A stretch of 64,000 nt of DNA, taken from the NCBI GenBank assembly GCA_006218065.1, contig VBWE01000012.1:135616-199615 (forward strand). The letters are read 5' to 3'. The translations under genes were made by a program, and so were the position numbers. This stretch comes from Bacteroidota bacterium. Lineage in GTDB: Bacteria > Bacteroidota > Bacteroidia > Palsa-965. Below, one piece after another: positions 36,863-44,694 of this stretch (position 1 is the first letter of the stretch; each line of letters starts with the position of its first letter). Under the pieces are notes generated by a model. That model searched no databases and was not told the DNA's origin. It saw nothing but the letters and a program-made list of their open reading frames with translations.

Positions 36863-37999
36863 ATGAAAATCGGGATCGTTTGTTATCCGACCTTCGGTGG
36901 ATCCGGCGTTGTGGCTACGGAACTCGGCAAGGCGCTCGCACATAAAGGACATGAAGTTCATTTTATCACTTACAGCCGGCCGGTGCGCCTGGAATCGTTT
37001 ACCGAAAATCTTTTTTACCACGAAGTTTCCGTTTCCGATTACCCGCTTTTCGATTACCAGCCGTATGAACTCGTACTGAGCAGCCGGCTCGTGGATGTGG
37101 TGAAGCATAACAAACTCGACCTGCTGCATGTGCATTACGCCATCCCGCACGCCTCCGCCGCGTATATGGCGCAGCAAATCCTGAAATCACAGGGCATCGA
37201 TATTCCGTATATCACCACGCTTCACGGAACCGACATTACACTCGTGGGCCGCGACGCATCGTTCGAGCCGGTCATCACCTTTGCCATCAACAACAGCAAC
37301 GCAGTAACAGCCGTTTCCGAAAGCCTGAAAAAAGATACGTATGCACATTTCAACGTAAGCCGCGAAATCGAGGTCATTCCGAATTTCATTTGCCTGGACG
37401 ATTACGGAAAATCCGGCGCAGACTGCCAGAAAAAAACATTCGCCCCGAACGGCGAGCGCATCCTCGTTCACGTTTCCAATTTCCGCAAAGTGAAACGGGT
37501 GGAAGACGTGCTCCGTGTTTTCGATCGCGTGCGCAAAAAAATTCCGGCCAAACTTATCCTCATCGGCGACGGTCCCGAACGGCATAACATTGAAAAACTC
37601 TGCCGCGAAGGGAATACCTCCGACGATATCCGTTCACTCGGCAAAGTGGTGAATCCGAACGAAATTCTTTCCATCGCCGACCTGTTCATCCTGCCTTCGG
37701 AAACCGAAAGTTTCGGACTCGCGGCGCTCGAAGCCATGGCTTCCAAAGTACCCGTGATCAGCACGAATACCGGCGGGCTTCCCGAAGTAAATGTCCATGG
37801 ATTCAGCGGTTTCCTGAGCAACGTGGGCGATGTGGACGATATGGCGGAAAATGCGCTCCGCATTTTGAGCTCCGATGAAAGCCTGCAGACATTCCGGCAA
37901 AACGCTTACGAACAAGCCAAAAAATTCAAGCTCCCGAAAATCCTGCCGATGTACGAAAGGCTTTATGAAAAAGTCACCAACCGGCAACTGGTCTCCTGA
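36863..37999 (+). CDS. bshA: N-acetyl-alpha-D-glucosaminyl L-malate synthase
   Basis: BshA joins GlcNAc from UDP-GlcNAc to L-malate, the first step of bacillithiol synthesis; bacillithiol is the low-molecular-weight thiol of Firmicutes and many Bacteroidota. The 378-residue GT4 glycosyltransferase shows the BshA start GIVCYPTFGGSGVVATELG, HFITYSRPVRL, LLHVHYAIPHASAAYMA, the donor site ERILVHVSNFRKVKRV and the motif ETESFGLAALEAMA. bshB and bshC are not in the window. A leaderless-type promoter precedes it and a strong terminator follows. Confidence 0.94.
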   Translation: MKIGIVCYPTFGGSGVVATELGKALAHKGHEVHFITYSRPVRLESFTENLFYHEVSVSDYPLFDYQPYELVLSSRLVDVVKHNKLDLLHVHYAIPHASAAYMAQQILKSQGIDIPYITTLHGTDITLVGRDASFEPVITFAINNSNAVTAVSESLKKDTYAHFNVSREIEVIPNFICLDDYGKSGADCQKKTFAPNGERILVHVSNFRKVKRVEDVLRVFDRVRKKIPAKLILIGDGPERHNIEKLCREGNTSDDIRSLGKVVNPNEILSIADLFILPSETESFGLAALEAMASKVPVISTNTGGLPEVNVHGFSGFLSNVGDVDDMAENALRILSSDESLQTFRQNAYEQAKKFKLPKILPMYERLYEKVTNRQLVS

Positions 38000-38015
38000 A
38001 AAAACATCCGCATAA

Positions 38016-38049
38016 AAAGGCCCGTCTTTTTTTATAAAGACGGGCCTTT
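38016..38049 (+). terminator. strong rho-independent terminator after bshA
   Basis: AAAGGCCCGTCTTT (38016-38029) pairs perfectly with AAAGACGGGCCTTT (38036-38049) over a 6-nt loop. Each side has an A/T tract, so it may also serve the converging nuclease-like gene. Confidence 0.88.
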
Positions 38050-38085
38050 CGGTTAACCAAAACCGGGCAATTGATCTTTGAGTGT

Positions 38086-38976
38086 TCAGATATTGATTTT
38101 AATTCCCACCGGGCAATGGTCGCTGGCATGCGGACGATCTTTCCCTACGCCGGGGAAACGCGGACCGGTATAATTTTTCACGTTCAGCGATAAACCTTTT
38201 CGCACGATAACCGGTTTAACAGATGTATTCCGTTTGGCGAGCGACGACGACAGGAAAAGATAATCCAGTTGCCGTAAATCATTCCGGTAGGCATGCGTCC
38301 ATTGTTCTTCTTCCGGAAGCCGTTCGACCACGTTTTCCATCCAGCCGGTTTTTACCAGCGCTTCGATCGCCGTAGAAGGCTGGTAATCGTTCAGGTCGCC
38401 CAGCATCACCCAATCGTGTTTCGAAGGATCGTTGCCGTATTTTTCTTTCAGGATCTTCACGACTTCTTTCGCCTGCAGCGTGCGGCGCGGCATGCTTTCG
38501 TCGCGGCCTTCGATCATCGATTTGAAATGGTTGACGAAAAAACCGAGCGGTTTGCCACCTACCGTGAACGTTACTTCGAGGCAGTCGCGCGAAAAAATAT
38601 AACTGCTTCCCGAACGGCGGAACTGGTGCGTCTGCACATGATCGAAAGGCACTTTACTGAGAATCGCCACATCGATCAGGCGCGGATCATTGCCGTCGAT
38701 CATGGCTTTGTATTTATAGGCGCCGCCGAGGAAACGGGCATTGAATGCTTTCAGCGAATCCATGCTCTCCACTTCCTGCAGCGCAAGAATGTCGGGATTC
38801 ATTTCTTTTATGGCGGCGGCAGTAAGTTTGCGCTCTTCTTCGAGTACCGCGTCGAATTTTTTGACGTCGATAATAAACCCGTTTTCGACCGCTTTGGCCG
38901 CATCGGATTTGGAGTTGAATTTATAACGCAGGAAAAGGTTCTCGCAATTGAATGTCGCAATAGTCAGGGATGGCAT
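38086..38976 (-). CDS. endonuclease/exonuclease/phosphatase family protein
   Basis: The 296-residue protein has the DNase I-like motifs: TIATFNCENLF at the start (metal-binding Asn), ILALQEVES (metal Glu), WVMLGDLNDY (Asp, Asn) and ASDHCPVGI (catalytic Asp-His). No signal peptide is visible, so it is probably cytoplasmic. Length and the RRTLQAKEVVKIL block suit a nuclease or phosphodiesterase acting on nucleic acid, but specificity is open. It is monocistronic. A partial gene of the same superfamily ends at position 131. Confidence 0.88.
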   Translation of the reverse strand: MPSLTIATFNCENLFLRYKFNSKSDAAKAVENGFIIDVKKFDAVLEEERKLTAAAIKEMNPDILALQEVESMDSLKAFNARFLGGAYKYKAMIDGNDPRLIDVAILSKVPFDHVQTHQFRRSGSSYIFSRDCLEVTFTVGGKPLGFFVNHFKSMIEGRDESMPRRTLQAKEVVKILKEKYGNDPSKHDWVMLGDLNDYQPSTAIEALVKTGWMENVVERLPEEEQWTHAYRNDLRQLDYLFLSSSLAKRNTSVKPVIVRKGLSLNVKNYTGPRFPGVGKDRPHASDHCPVGIKINI

Positions 38977-39117
38977 GGGTCGTTTTTTTTCGAAAAGTAG
39001 TCCCGCCCGCTCATGCGATCACCTTTAGAAAGCCCAAAGCCCGGACATCCGGTAGCCCGGAGCAAACGGGTAGACAGTGCATCAATAAAGGAAAAACGGA
39101 AGGACTGCGGACATTCG

Positions 39118-39540
39118 TCAGTTCACCACCACGAGAAAACCCAGCAAAGCGATAATGATGTACCCCGTAAGCGAAGCTGCCCCGGCGTACTCTTTCACCA
39201 CGCGCTGCCCGAGCATCAGCGACAGCAGGGCGAGCAGGACGAAAACATGACCCAAAAACAAAATAACGCCGCCATACGGCCTGTTAAAAAAGTACACCGC
39301 GACGCCCGCCGCGCACAAAAGTCCGCCCGCCGTTTCGAGCAGGGTGAGCAAAGGCAGCAGCAGGCCGATGCTGTTTTTAAAAATGGTTTTGGAAAACTGC
39401 CCTTTCAGCCAGTCGAGGTTGTTTTTGTAATCCAGTATTTTATCCAGCCCGGATTGCAGGAAAATGACCGCCAGGAAAGCGCCTGTGGCAACTGCGACCA
39501 ATTCAATTCGGAGAGATTCGGCAAACCATTCCGGGAACAT
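39118..39540 (-). CDS. DoxX-like membrane protein
   Basis: A 140-residue protein with four hydrophobic segments (about 15-35, 58-80, 86-105, 112-138). The first contains AVIFLQSGLDKILDY, typical of DoxX-like proteins, where a conserved Gly and Lys lie at the end of helix 1. DoxX proteins are poorly understood and linked to thiosulfate or oxidative stress. I chose ATG at 39540 because a -7 box lies 5 nt upstream; an upstream TTG would add eight residues. Confidence 0.7.
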   Translation of the reverse strand: MFPEWFAESLRIELVAVATGAFLAVIFLQSGLDKILDYKNNLDWLKGQFSKTIFKNSIGLLLPLLTLLETAGGLLCAAGVAVYFFNRPYGGVILFLGHVFVLLALLSLMLGQRVVKEYAGAASLTGYIIIALLGFLVVVN

Positions 39541-39545
39541 AATCC

Positions 39546-39553
39546 CGAAATTA
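39546..39553 (-). promoter_or_regulatory. -7 box of the DoxX-like gene, 5 nt from the ATG
   Basis: The minus strand reads TAATTTCG, 7 of 8 matches to TAnnTTTG, then GGATT and the ATG. Confidence 0.45.
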
Positions 39554-39637
39554 ACCCAAATCAAGCGTTAGAAAATATTTAAGCGACAGTTTTTGTAATA
39601 TTTACTGATTTTCGCCTGATGCGTAATCCGGGATTAA

Positions 39638-40156
39638 TCAATAATCGGAGAAGGCCGCTGCGTGTTCGCCCAGCAGTTTCTGCGTAGCGGCATCGGTAAG
39701 TTCGTCGGCACTCACCAGGTTCCGCACCTGCGAAACGGGAATTTTATGGTGATACACGTTCATTTTCAGGTAATGAAAAGCATTGGTCAGGTCGTCTAAT
39801 CCGCGCAGGTTCCCCGCCCTGCCCGCCGAAACACCGATCAGTCCCATCTTTTTTCCGCGGAAATGCTCCGGCTGGACGGCATCGATAAACAGCTTGAAAA
39901 CACCCGGGAAACTGCCGTTATATTCCGGGACAAAAACGGCGAATTTTTGAACAGGAATCATATACTGATCCAGCAGCCCCTGGAATACCGGGCTCCGTTT
40001 GCCGTAAAGATCGGTCCGCAGGAAGTCGGCAGGCAACTCTTCCAGCGTAAGCAGTTGGTTCTCAACTCCAAGTCCCGTTAACGCCGAAGCATAATAGCGC
40101 GCTATCTTCAGTGTATTGCTGCCGGGGCGGTTTGTCCCCGAAATTATTGTGAGCAT
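39638..40156 (-). CDS. NADPH-dependent FMN reductase family protein
   Basis: A 172-residue flavodoxin-like reductase. The FMN phosphate loop is SGTNRPGSNTLKIA (residues 6-19). The second block FVPEYNGSFPGVFKLFIDA matches the PEYNxSxPxxLKNxID signature of the family, which contacts FMN and the dimer partner. GVSAGRAGN follows. It probably reduces quinones, azo compounds or chromate using NAD(P)H. It stands alone between a DoxX-like gene and a divergent hydrolase gene. Confidence 0.92.
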   Translation of the reverse strand: MLTIISGTNRPGSNTLKIARYYASALTGLGVENQLLTLEELPADFLRTDLYGKRSPVFQGLLDQYMIPVQKFAVFVPEYNGSFPGVFKLFIDAVQPEHFRGKKMGLIGVSAGRAGNLRGLDDLTNAFHYLKMNVYHHKIPVSQVRNLVSADELTDAATQKLLGEHAAAFSDY

Positions 40157-40308
40157 CAGCCTGTTAAATAGTTCGTGAAACGTTGTTTATAAGTTACAAA
40201 AAACCGTACCGCATATTTCCCTACCTTCGGGCGTGAATTTCCGGCAGTAATCATGCAAAGAACGGCATTTTGGCCATACCTGCAGCCACCGGAAAAATCA
40301 CCCGGATT

Positions 40309-40995
40309 ATGAAGATCAGTTATTACGGACATTCCTGTTTCGGTGTGGAATTGAAAGGCATAAACCTGCTTTTCGATCCGTTCATCAGCGACAACCCGCT
40401 CATTCCCGGCACGGGTGTGAATGCGGACAAGGTTGCGGCGGATTATATCCTGGTTTCACACGGGCACAGCGACCATATTGCGGACTGCGTATCCATAGCC
40501 AAACGCACCGGCGCCAAAGTCGTCTGCTCCTGGGAAATCAGCGTGTGGCTGAACAATCAGGGCATTGAAAATACGCACCCGATGAATACCGGGGGCAAAT
40601 GGATGTTCGATTTCGGCAAGGTGAAATGCGTGGTTGCCCTGCACAGCAGCAGCCTGCCCGACGGATCGTACGGCGGAAATCCCCTGGGATTCATCATCGA
40701 AAGCGAAGAAGGAAGTTTTTATTATGCGGGCGATACTGCGCTGACGCTTGATATGAAACTGATCGGTGATTACCGCAAAGTGGATTTCGCCTTCCTGCCG
40801 GTCGGCGACAATTTCACCATGGGCGTGGACAATGCCATCATCGCGGCGGGGTTCGTCAAATGCAGCGACATCATCGGGATGCATTTCGATACGTTCGGTT
40901 TCATCAAGATCGACCAGGAAGAAGCTGTGAAGAAATTCGCACAGGCCGGAAAAAAACTGAGGCTGATGAAAATCGGCGAAACCATAGAAAAATAA
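40309..40995 (+). CDS. UPF0173-type metal-dependent hydrolase
   Basis: A 228-residue metallo-beta-lactamase-fold protein. The metal site is SHGHSDHI (His51, His53, Asp55, His56), with AGDTALTLDMKLIGD and a C-terminal GMHFDTFG providing further ligands. The family (UPF0173) is widespread and of unknown substrate. The longer start at 40270 adds 13 residues with no match, so ATG at 40309 (MKISYYGHSCF) is used. E8 follows the stop. Confidence 0.93.
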   Translation: MKISYYGHSCFGVELKGINLLFDPFISDNPLIPGTGVNADKVAADYILVSHGHSDHIADCVSIAKRTGAKVVCSWEISVWLNNQGIENTHPMNTGGKWMFDFGKVKCVVALHSSSLPDGSYGGNPLGFIIESEEGSFYYAGDTALTLDMKLIGDYRKVDFAFLPVGDNFTMGVDNAIIAAGFVKCSDIIGMHFDTFGFIKIDQEEAVKKFAQAGKKLRLMKIGETIEK

Positions 40996-41161
40996 CAAAT
41001 ACCAACTTTCAAATACCAAAAAACAAAATTCCAAAAACCGGGTTACTGCATGCAACGCTAAGGTTAAACGACATACTCTCGTGTAAAATCCCTGCCTGTT
41101 TTTGGCGTTTGAAGGTTTGAAAGTTGAGTTTGCTTTTTGGGTTTTTGAAAGTTGAAATTTT
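40996..41161 (+). repeat. intergenic foldback element E8 (CAANNNN words)
   Basis: The left arm (40996-41038) divides into 7-bp words CAAATAC, CAACTTT, CAAATAC, CAAAAAA, CAAAATT. The right arm (about 41096-41161) has the complementary GTTTGAA, GTTTGCT, TTTTGGG, GTTGAAA. The best pairing is CAACTTTCAAATACCAAAAA against TTTTTGAAAGTTG, imperfect. The ~55-bp core (41039-41095) has no match elsewhere in the window that I found. It separates the UPF0173 gene from parA. Confidence 0.72.
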
Positions 41162-41168
41162 CATATAG

Positions 41169-41981
41169 ATGGGTAAAATTATCGCCATAGCGAATCAAAA
41201 AGGCGGCGTGGGCAAAACGACCACAGCCATCAACCTTGCCGCAAGTCTTGCCGTGCTCGAATACCGGACGCTGCTGATCGACGCCGACCCGCAGGCCAAC
41301 AGCACCTCGGGTGTAGGTCACGATCCGAAAAACGTAAAGACCAGCATCTACGAATGCATCATCGAGGGAAAAGATCCGAAAGACGTGATCCTGACTACTT
41401 CCACGCCCAACCTTGACCTGCTTCCCGCGCACATCGACCTGGTGGGTGCGGAAATCGAAATGATCAACCTGCCGAACCGCGAAAAAATGATGAAACATGT
41501 TCTTGAAAAAATCAGGAACGAATACGATTTCATCATCATCGACTGTTCGCCTTCACTCGGCCTGGTAACGGTCAATTCGCTGAGCGCGGCCGATTCGGTA
41601 ATTATTCCCGTGCAGTGCGAATACTTCGCGCTGGAAGGACTGGGCAAACTGCTGAACACGATCAAGATCGTACAAAGCCGCCTGAACCCGGAGCTCGCCA
41701 TCGAAGGCATCCTGCTCACCATGTACGATATCCGCCTCCGCCTGAGCAACCAGGTGGTGGAAGAAGTGAAAACGCATTTCCAGAGCATGGTTTTCGATAC
41801 CATCATCCAGCGCAACACCAAACTCGGGGAAGCGCCCAGTTTCGGAGAAACGATCATCATGCACGATGCCACCAGCAAAGGCGCAATCAATTACCTCAAC
41901 CTTGCGCGTGAAATTCTGCAGAAGAACAACATGACGCGGCTGAGCGACGAAGAGAAGATCATAAACCTCACCGGAAAATGA
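41169..41981 (+). CDS. parA: chromosome partitioning ATPase ParA (Soj)
   Basis: ParA moves ParB-bound origin regions along the nucleoid by ATP-driven patterning. The 270 residues show the deviant Walker A motif KGGVGKTT (residues 11-18), LLIDADPQANST (Walker A'), and IIIDCSPSLGLVTVNSL (Walker B). There is no N-terminal HTH, so it is a chromosomal Soj type. It heads the conserved Bacteroidota order parA-parB-DUF5683-dapB-lepB. Its stop codon lies inside a 17-bp perfect hairpin. Confidence 0.97.
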   Translation: MGKIIAIANQKGGVGKTTTAINLAASLAVLEYRTLLIDADPQANSTSGVGHDPKNVKTSIYECIIEGKDPKDVILTTSTPNLDLLPAHIDLVGAEIEMINLPNREKMMKHVLEKIRNEYDFIIIDCSPSLGLVTVNSLSAADSVIIPVQCEYFALEGLGKLLNTIKIVQSRLNPELAIEGILLTMYDIRLRLSNQVVEEVKTHFQSMVFDTIIQRNTKLGEAPSFGETIIMHDATSKGAINYLNLAREILQKNNMTRLSDEEKIINLTGK

Positions 41982-42009
41982 AAAGCGAAAAGCGCTTTTC
42001 ATTTTCCGG
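41971..42009 (+). repeat. hairpin spanning the parA stop codon
   Basis: CCGGAAAATGAAAAGCG (41971-41987) pairs perfectly over 17 bp with CGCTTTTCATTTTCCGG (41993-42009) around a 5-nt loop. The TGA stop of parA is in the left arm. There is no T-run, so it is not an ordinary terminator. Confidence 0.85.
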
Positions 42010-42020
42010 TGCAGTAAGTA

Positions 42021-42059
42021 CATAAGTAAGGGCGATGCAGTGCATCGCCCATACTTATG
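42021..42059. repeat. 39-bp near-perfect palindrome between parA and parB
   Basis: CATAAGTA (42021-42028) and GGGCGATGCA (42030-42039) mirror TGCATCGCCC (42041-42050) and TACTTATG (42052-42059), centred at 42040. Only bases 42029 and 42051 (A opposite A) break the symmetry. It is the same length as the preceding hairpin. It does not match the known parS consensus TGTTNCACGTGAAACA. Candidate roles are a protein binding site or an mRNA processing hairpin. Confidence 0.8.
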
Positions 42060-42111
42060 AGACACTTCCCGGGACACTTACTCAAGACACGCGTACCAGA
42101 ACACAAACACC

Positions 42112-43011
42112 ATGAGCACCAAAAAATCCGCCCTCGGAAAAGGCCTCAGCGCACTGCTCGAAAACGCAGGCACCGACATCACCAGCAACAGCCTTGCGGC
42201 ACAGGGCGCAGCAGTTGCAGGAGGCGTAAGCACGATCCCGCTCGAGCAGATCGAGACCAACCCCTTTCAGCCGCGCACGCATTTCGAAGAGCAGGCGCTC
42301 GAAGAACTTTCCGAATCCATCAAAGTGCACGGCATCATCCAGCCGGTCACCGTCCGGAAAATGGGATACGACAAGTACCAGCTGATCTCCGGCGAACGCC
42401 GTTTCCGCGCGTCGCAGATGGCCGGGCTTACCGCCATTCCCGCCTACGTGCGCGTGGCGAACGACCAGACCATGCTCGAAATGGCGCTCGTGGAAAACAT
42501 CCAGCGCGAAAATCTCGACGCCGTGGAAATCGCGATCAGCTACAAACGCCTGATCGACGAATGCGGACTGACGCAGGAACAACTGAGCGAAAAAGTGAGC
42601 AAGCAGCGTTCCACCATCACCAACTATCTCCGCCTGCTCCGCCTGCCCGCAGAAATCCAGCGCGGCATCCGGGAAAAGTCGATCACCATGGGCCATGCCC
42701 GCGCACTGATCAATATCGACAACCCGAAAGCGCAGCTCGATTTGTACAAGCGCGTGATTACCGATGATCTTTCGGTGCGCGAAATCGAATTGCTGGCGCG
42801 CGGCGAAAAATCGCCTTCACACCACCGCGCGGAGCATACCAACCTGCGCGGCGATCTTCATGTAACCTATGCCGATAAACTGAAATCGCTTTCCAAGCAG
42901 TACAACGGCAAAGTGGAACTGAAGAGCAATGAACAGGGCCGCGGAAAACTTATCATTCCCTTCGAAAACGAAGAAGCGCTCGAACGTATCCTCGATGCAC
43001 TCGATATTTAA
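42112..43011 (+). CDS. parB: chromosome partitioning protein ParB (Spo0J)
   Basis: ParB binds parS and spreads as a CTP-dependent clamp. The 299 residues have the start KSALGKGLSALLENAG, the CTP-binding box ISGERRFRASQMAG near residue 92-105 with LVENIQRENLD, a helix-turn-helix (GLTQEQLSEKVSKQRSTITNYLRLL), and a C-terminal dimer domain (YNGKVELKSNEQGRGKLIIPF). It is 130 bp after parA, separated by two hairpins. No parS site was found in the window by eye. Confidence 0.97.
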   Translation: MSTKKSALGKGLSALLENAGTDITSNSLAAQGAAVAGGVSTIPLEQIETNPFQPRTHFEEQALEELSESIKVHGIIQPVTVRKMGYDKYQLISGERRFRASQMAGLTAIPAYVRVANDQTMLEMALVENIQRENLDAVEIAISYKRLIDECGLTQEQLSEKVSKQRSTITNYLRLLRLPAEIQRGIREKSITMGHARALINIDNPKAQLDLYKRVITDDLSVREIELLARGEKSPSHHRAEHTNLRGDLHVTYADKLKSLSKQYNGKVELKSNEQGRGKLIIPFENEEALERILDALDI

Positions 43012-43065
43012 ACCGGAACGGTTTTTGCAGTTACGCCGTTTAAACCAGCCCCGCTGCAGTAAAGC

Positions 43066-43671
43066 ATGTACAGCCACCGGAGTATTTTCCTTTCCGTTTT
43101 ATTTTTCCTGCTTGCCGGGATAATTTCGCTTCGCGCGCAAACGGATTCCGTCAATACCTGGAAACTCACCGTCGGCGATTCGGCAAAAAAAGATACACTC
43201 GTCAAAAAAATAAAACCGGAACATTCGCCGAAAAAAGCGGCGGTCATGTCGGCCTGTTTGCCGGGACTCGGGCAGGTTTACAACAAGAAATACTGGAAAG
43301 TTCCCGTAATCTACGCCGGTTTCGCCGGGCTCGGTTACGGGTATTACTGGAATCATCGCGAACGCGGTATTTATGCCGAAGCGCTTCGCCTGCGATACGA
43401 CGATGATACGCTGACCACGGATAACCTGCCACAATACTCCGACAACGACCTGGTTACGCTGAAAAATTACTACCAGCGTTACCGCGATCTTTCCGCCATC
43501 GGCATGGCTTTACTGTATACGATCAACATCGTGGATGCCGCCGTGGATGCACATCTCTGGAAATTCAAAGAAAAAATGAGCGACGATCTTACCTTCTACC
43601 TCGCTCCCACCGCCGTTCCCACACCCCGCGGATTTCAACCGGGATTTTCGATGAGGATTACGTTCAGGTAA
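43066..43671 (+). CDS. DUF5683 domain-containing protein
   Basis: A 201-residue Bacteroidota protein with a signal peptide (FLSVLFFLLAGIISLRAQ). The DUF5683 body has KAAVMSACLPGLGQVYNKKYWKVPVIYAG and later YQRYRDLSAIGMALLYTINIVDAAVDAHL, with two hydrophobic hairpins. Function is unknown, but its place between parB and dapB is conserved in the phylum. It may be an inner-membrane or periplasmic assembly protein. It is 54 bp after parB and followed by E9. Confidence 0.88.
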   Translation: MYSHRSIFLSVLFFLLAGIISLRAQTDSVNTWKLTVGDSAKKDTLVKKIKPEHSPKKAAVMSACLPGLGQVYNKKYWKVPVIYAGFAGLGYGYYWNHRERGIYAEALRLRYDDDTLTTDNLPQYSDNDLVTLKNYYQRYRDLSAIGMALLYTINIVDAAVDAHLWKFKEKMSDDLTFYLAPTAVPTPRGFQPGFSMRITFR

Positions 43672-43704
43672 CATACTTACGGTGCGCTTCGCAAGTAATC
43701 TTAT

Positions 43705-43909
43705 ACAGATATGAGATGTGAGACTTGAGATTTGAGATATGAGACGATTGTGTTTCGCAGGTCTCGGCTGCCGCTCGACCTGACAAGAACGTTTCATTTG
43801 TCCTCGGCTGCCCCGCCTCCCAAAGTTGTACGGCGGGCAGGCGCTCGACCTGACGAATATTGGTGGTTCGCAGGTTTCTCATGTCTCAAATCTCATATCT
43901 CATATCTGT
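43705..43909 (+). repeat. intergenic foldback element E9 (TGAGAYN words)
   Basis: Left arm 43705-43744 is a run of 7-bp words ATGAGAT, GTGAGAC, TTGAGAT, TTGAGAT, ATGAGAC after ACAGAT. Right arm 43877-43909 is the complement with one word fewer. The ~130-bp core holds GGTCTCGGCTGCC and GCTCGACCTGAC, then a second partial copy (CCTCGGCTGCC to GCTCGACCTGAC) with a GC hairpin CCCCGCC/GGCGGG between. The core is related to those of E10 and E11. Together with promoter sequence it fills the 306-bp gap before dapB. Confidence 0.9.
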
Positions 43910-43963
43910 AAAACAGTTCGTTAAAAATCTGAAAAACAGAATCCATAATCCCGAAAGCCGCGT

Positions 43964-43971
43964 TATCTTTG
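43964..43971 (+). promoter_or_regulatory. -7 promoter box of dapB, 6 nt from the ATG
   Basis: TATCTTTG matches TAnnTTTG exactly, followed by GCACTT and the ATG at 43978. Confidence 0.65.
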
Positions 43972-43977
43972 GCACTT

Positions 43978-44694
43978 ATGAAAATCGCCCTACTGGGATA
44001 CGGCAAAATGGGTAAAACCATCGAAGGAATCGCCCTTTCACGCGGAAATGAAATTGTGCTGAAAGTGGACGAACACAATGCCGGCACCTATTCCGACGCC
44101 GAACTGATGCAGGCCGACGTGGCCATCGAATTCAGCACACCGGAAAGCGCGTACGGTAATATCATGCGCTGTTTCCGTTGTCATGTTCCCGTAGTTGCCG
44201 GAACAACCGGCTGGCTGGCGAAAATGGACGAAGTGAAAAAGGAATGCCTCGAAAACAACCAGGCTTTTTTCTACGCGTCCAATTTCAGTATCGGCGTCAA
44301 TATCTTCTTTCGCCTGAATGAAAATCTCGCGAAGATGATGAACGGCTACGGCGAATACGATGTGCGCATGGAAGAAATCCACCACATCCACAAACTCGAT
44401 TCGCCCAGCGGCACGGCCATTACCCTGGCCAACGGCATCATCGCAAACCTGGAACGGAAAAGCAAATGGATCGACGGTACGCAGGCGAAACCCGGCGAAA
44501 TTCCCATCGGATCGAAACGCGAAGGTGAAGTTCCCGGCACGCACATCATCACGTACCAGTCGGCTGTCGATACGATCACCATTTCGCACGAAGCGCACAA
44601 CCGGCAGGGATTTGCACTCGGCGCAGTGGTTGCGTCGGAATGGCTGCCCGGCAAAAAAGGCATTTTCGGAATGAACGATCTGCTCGGGTTTTAA
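43978..44694 (+). CDS. dapB: 4-hydroxy-tetrahydrodipicolinate reductase
   Basis: DapB reduces hydroxy-tetrahydrodipicolinate with NAD(P)H in the lysine and meso-diaminopimelate pathway, feeding peptidoglycan. The 238 residues start with the nucleotide loop LLGYGKMGKTIEG, have VAGTTGW, FYASNFSIGVN, and the substrate-binding HHIHKLDSPSGTA (His-His and Lys), ending FGMNDLLGF. An upstream TTG (43969) would give three extra residues, but ATG at 43978 is preferred. Downstream, the lepB frame opens inside its 3' end. Confidence 0.96.
   Translation: MKIALLGYGKMGKTIEGIALSRGNEIVLKVDEHNAGTYSDAELMQADVAIEFSTPESAYGNIMRCFRCHVPVVAGTTGWLAKMDEVKKECLENNQAFFYASNFSIGVNIFFRLNENLAKMMNGYGEYDVRMEEIHHIHKLDSPSGTAITLANGIIANLERKSKWIDGTQAKPGEIPIGSKREGEVPGTHIITYQSAVDTITISHEAHNRQGFALGAVVASEWLPGKKGIFGMNDLLGF

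Noticed and set aside
41982-42111. parS site in the parA-parB gap
   Set aside because: The palindromes do not resemble TGTTNCACGTGAAACA; the gap has no close match.
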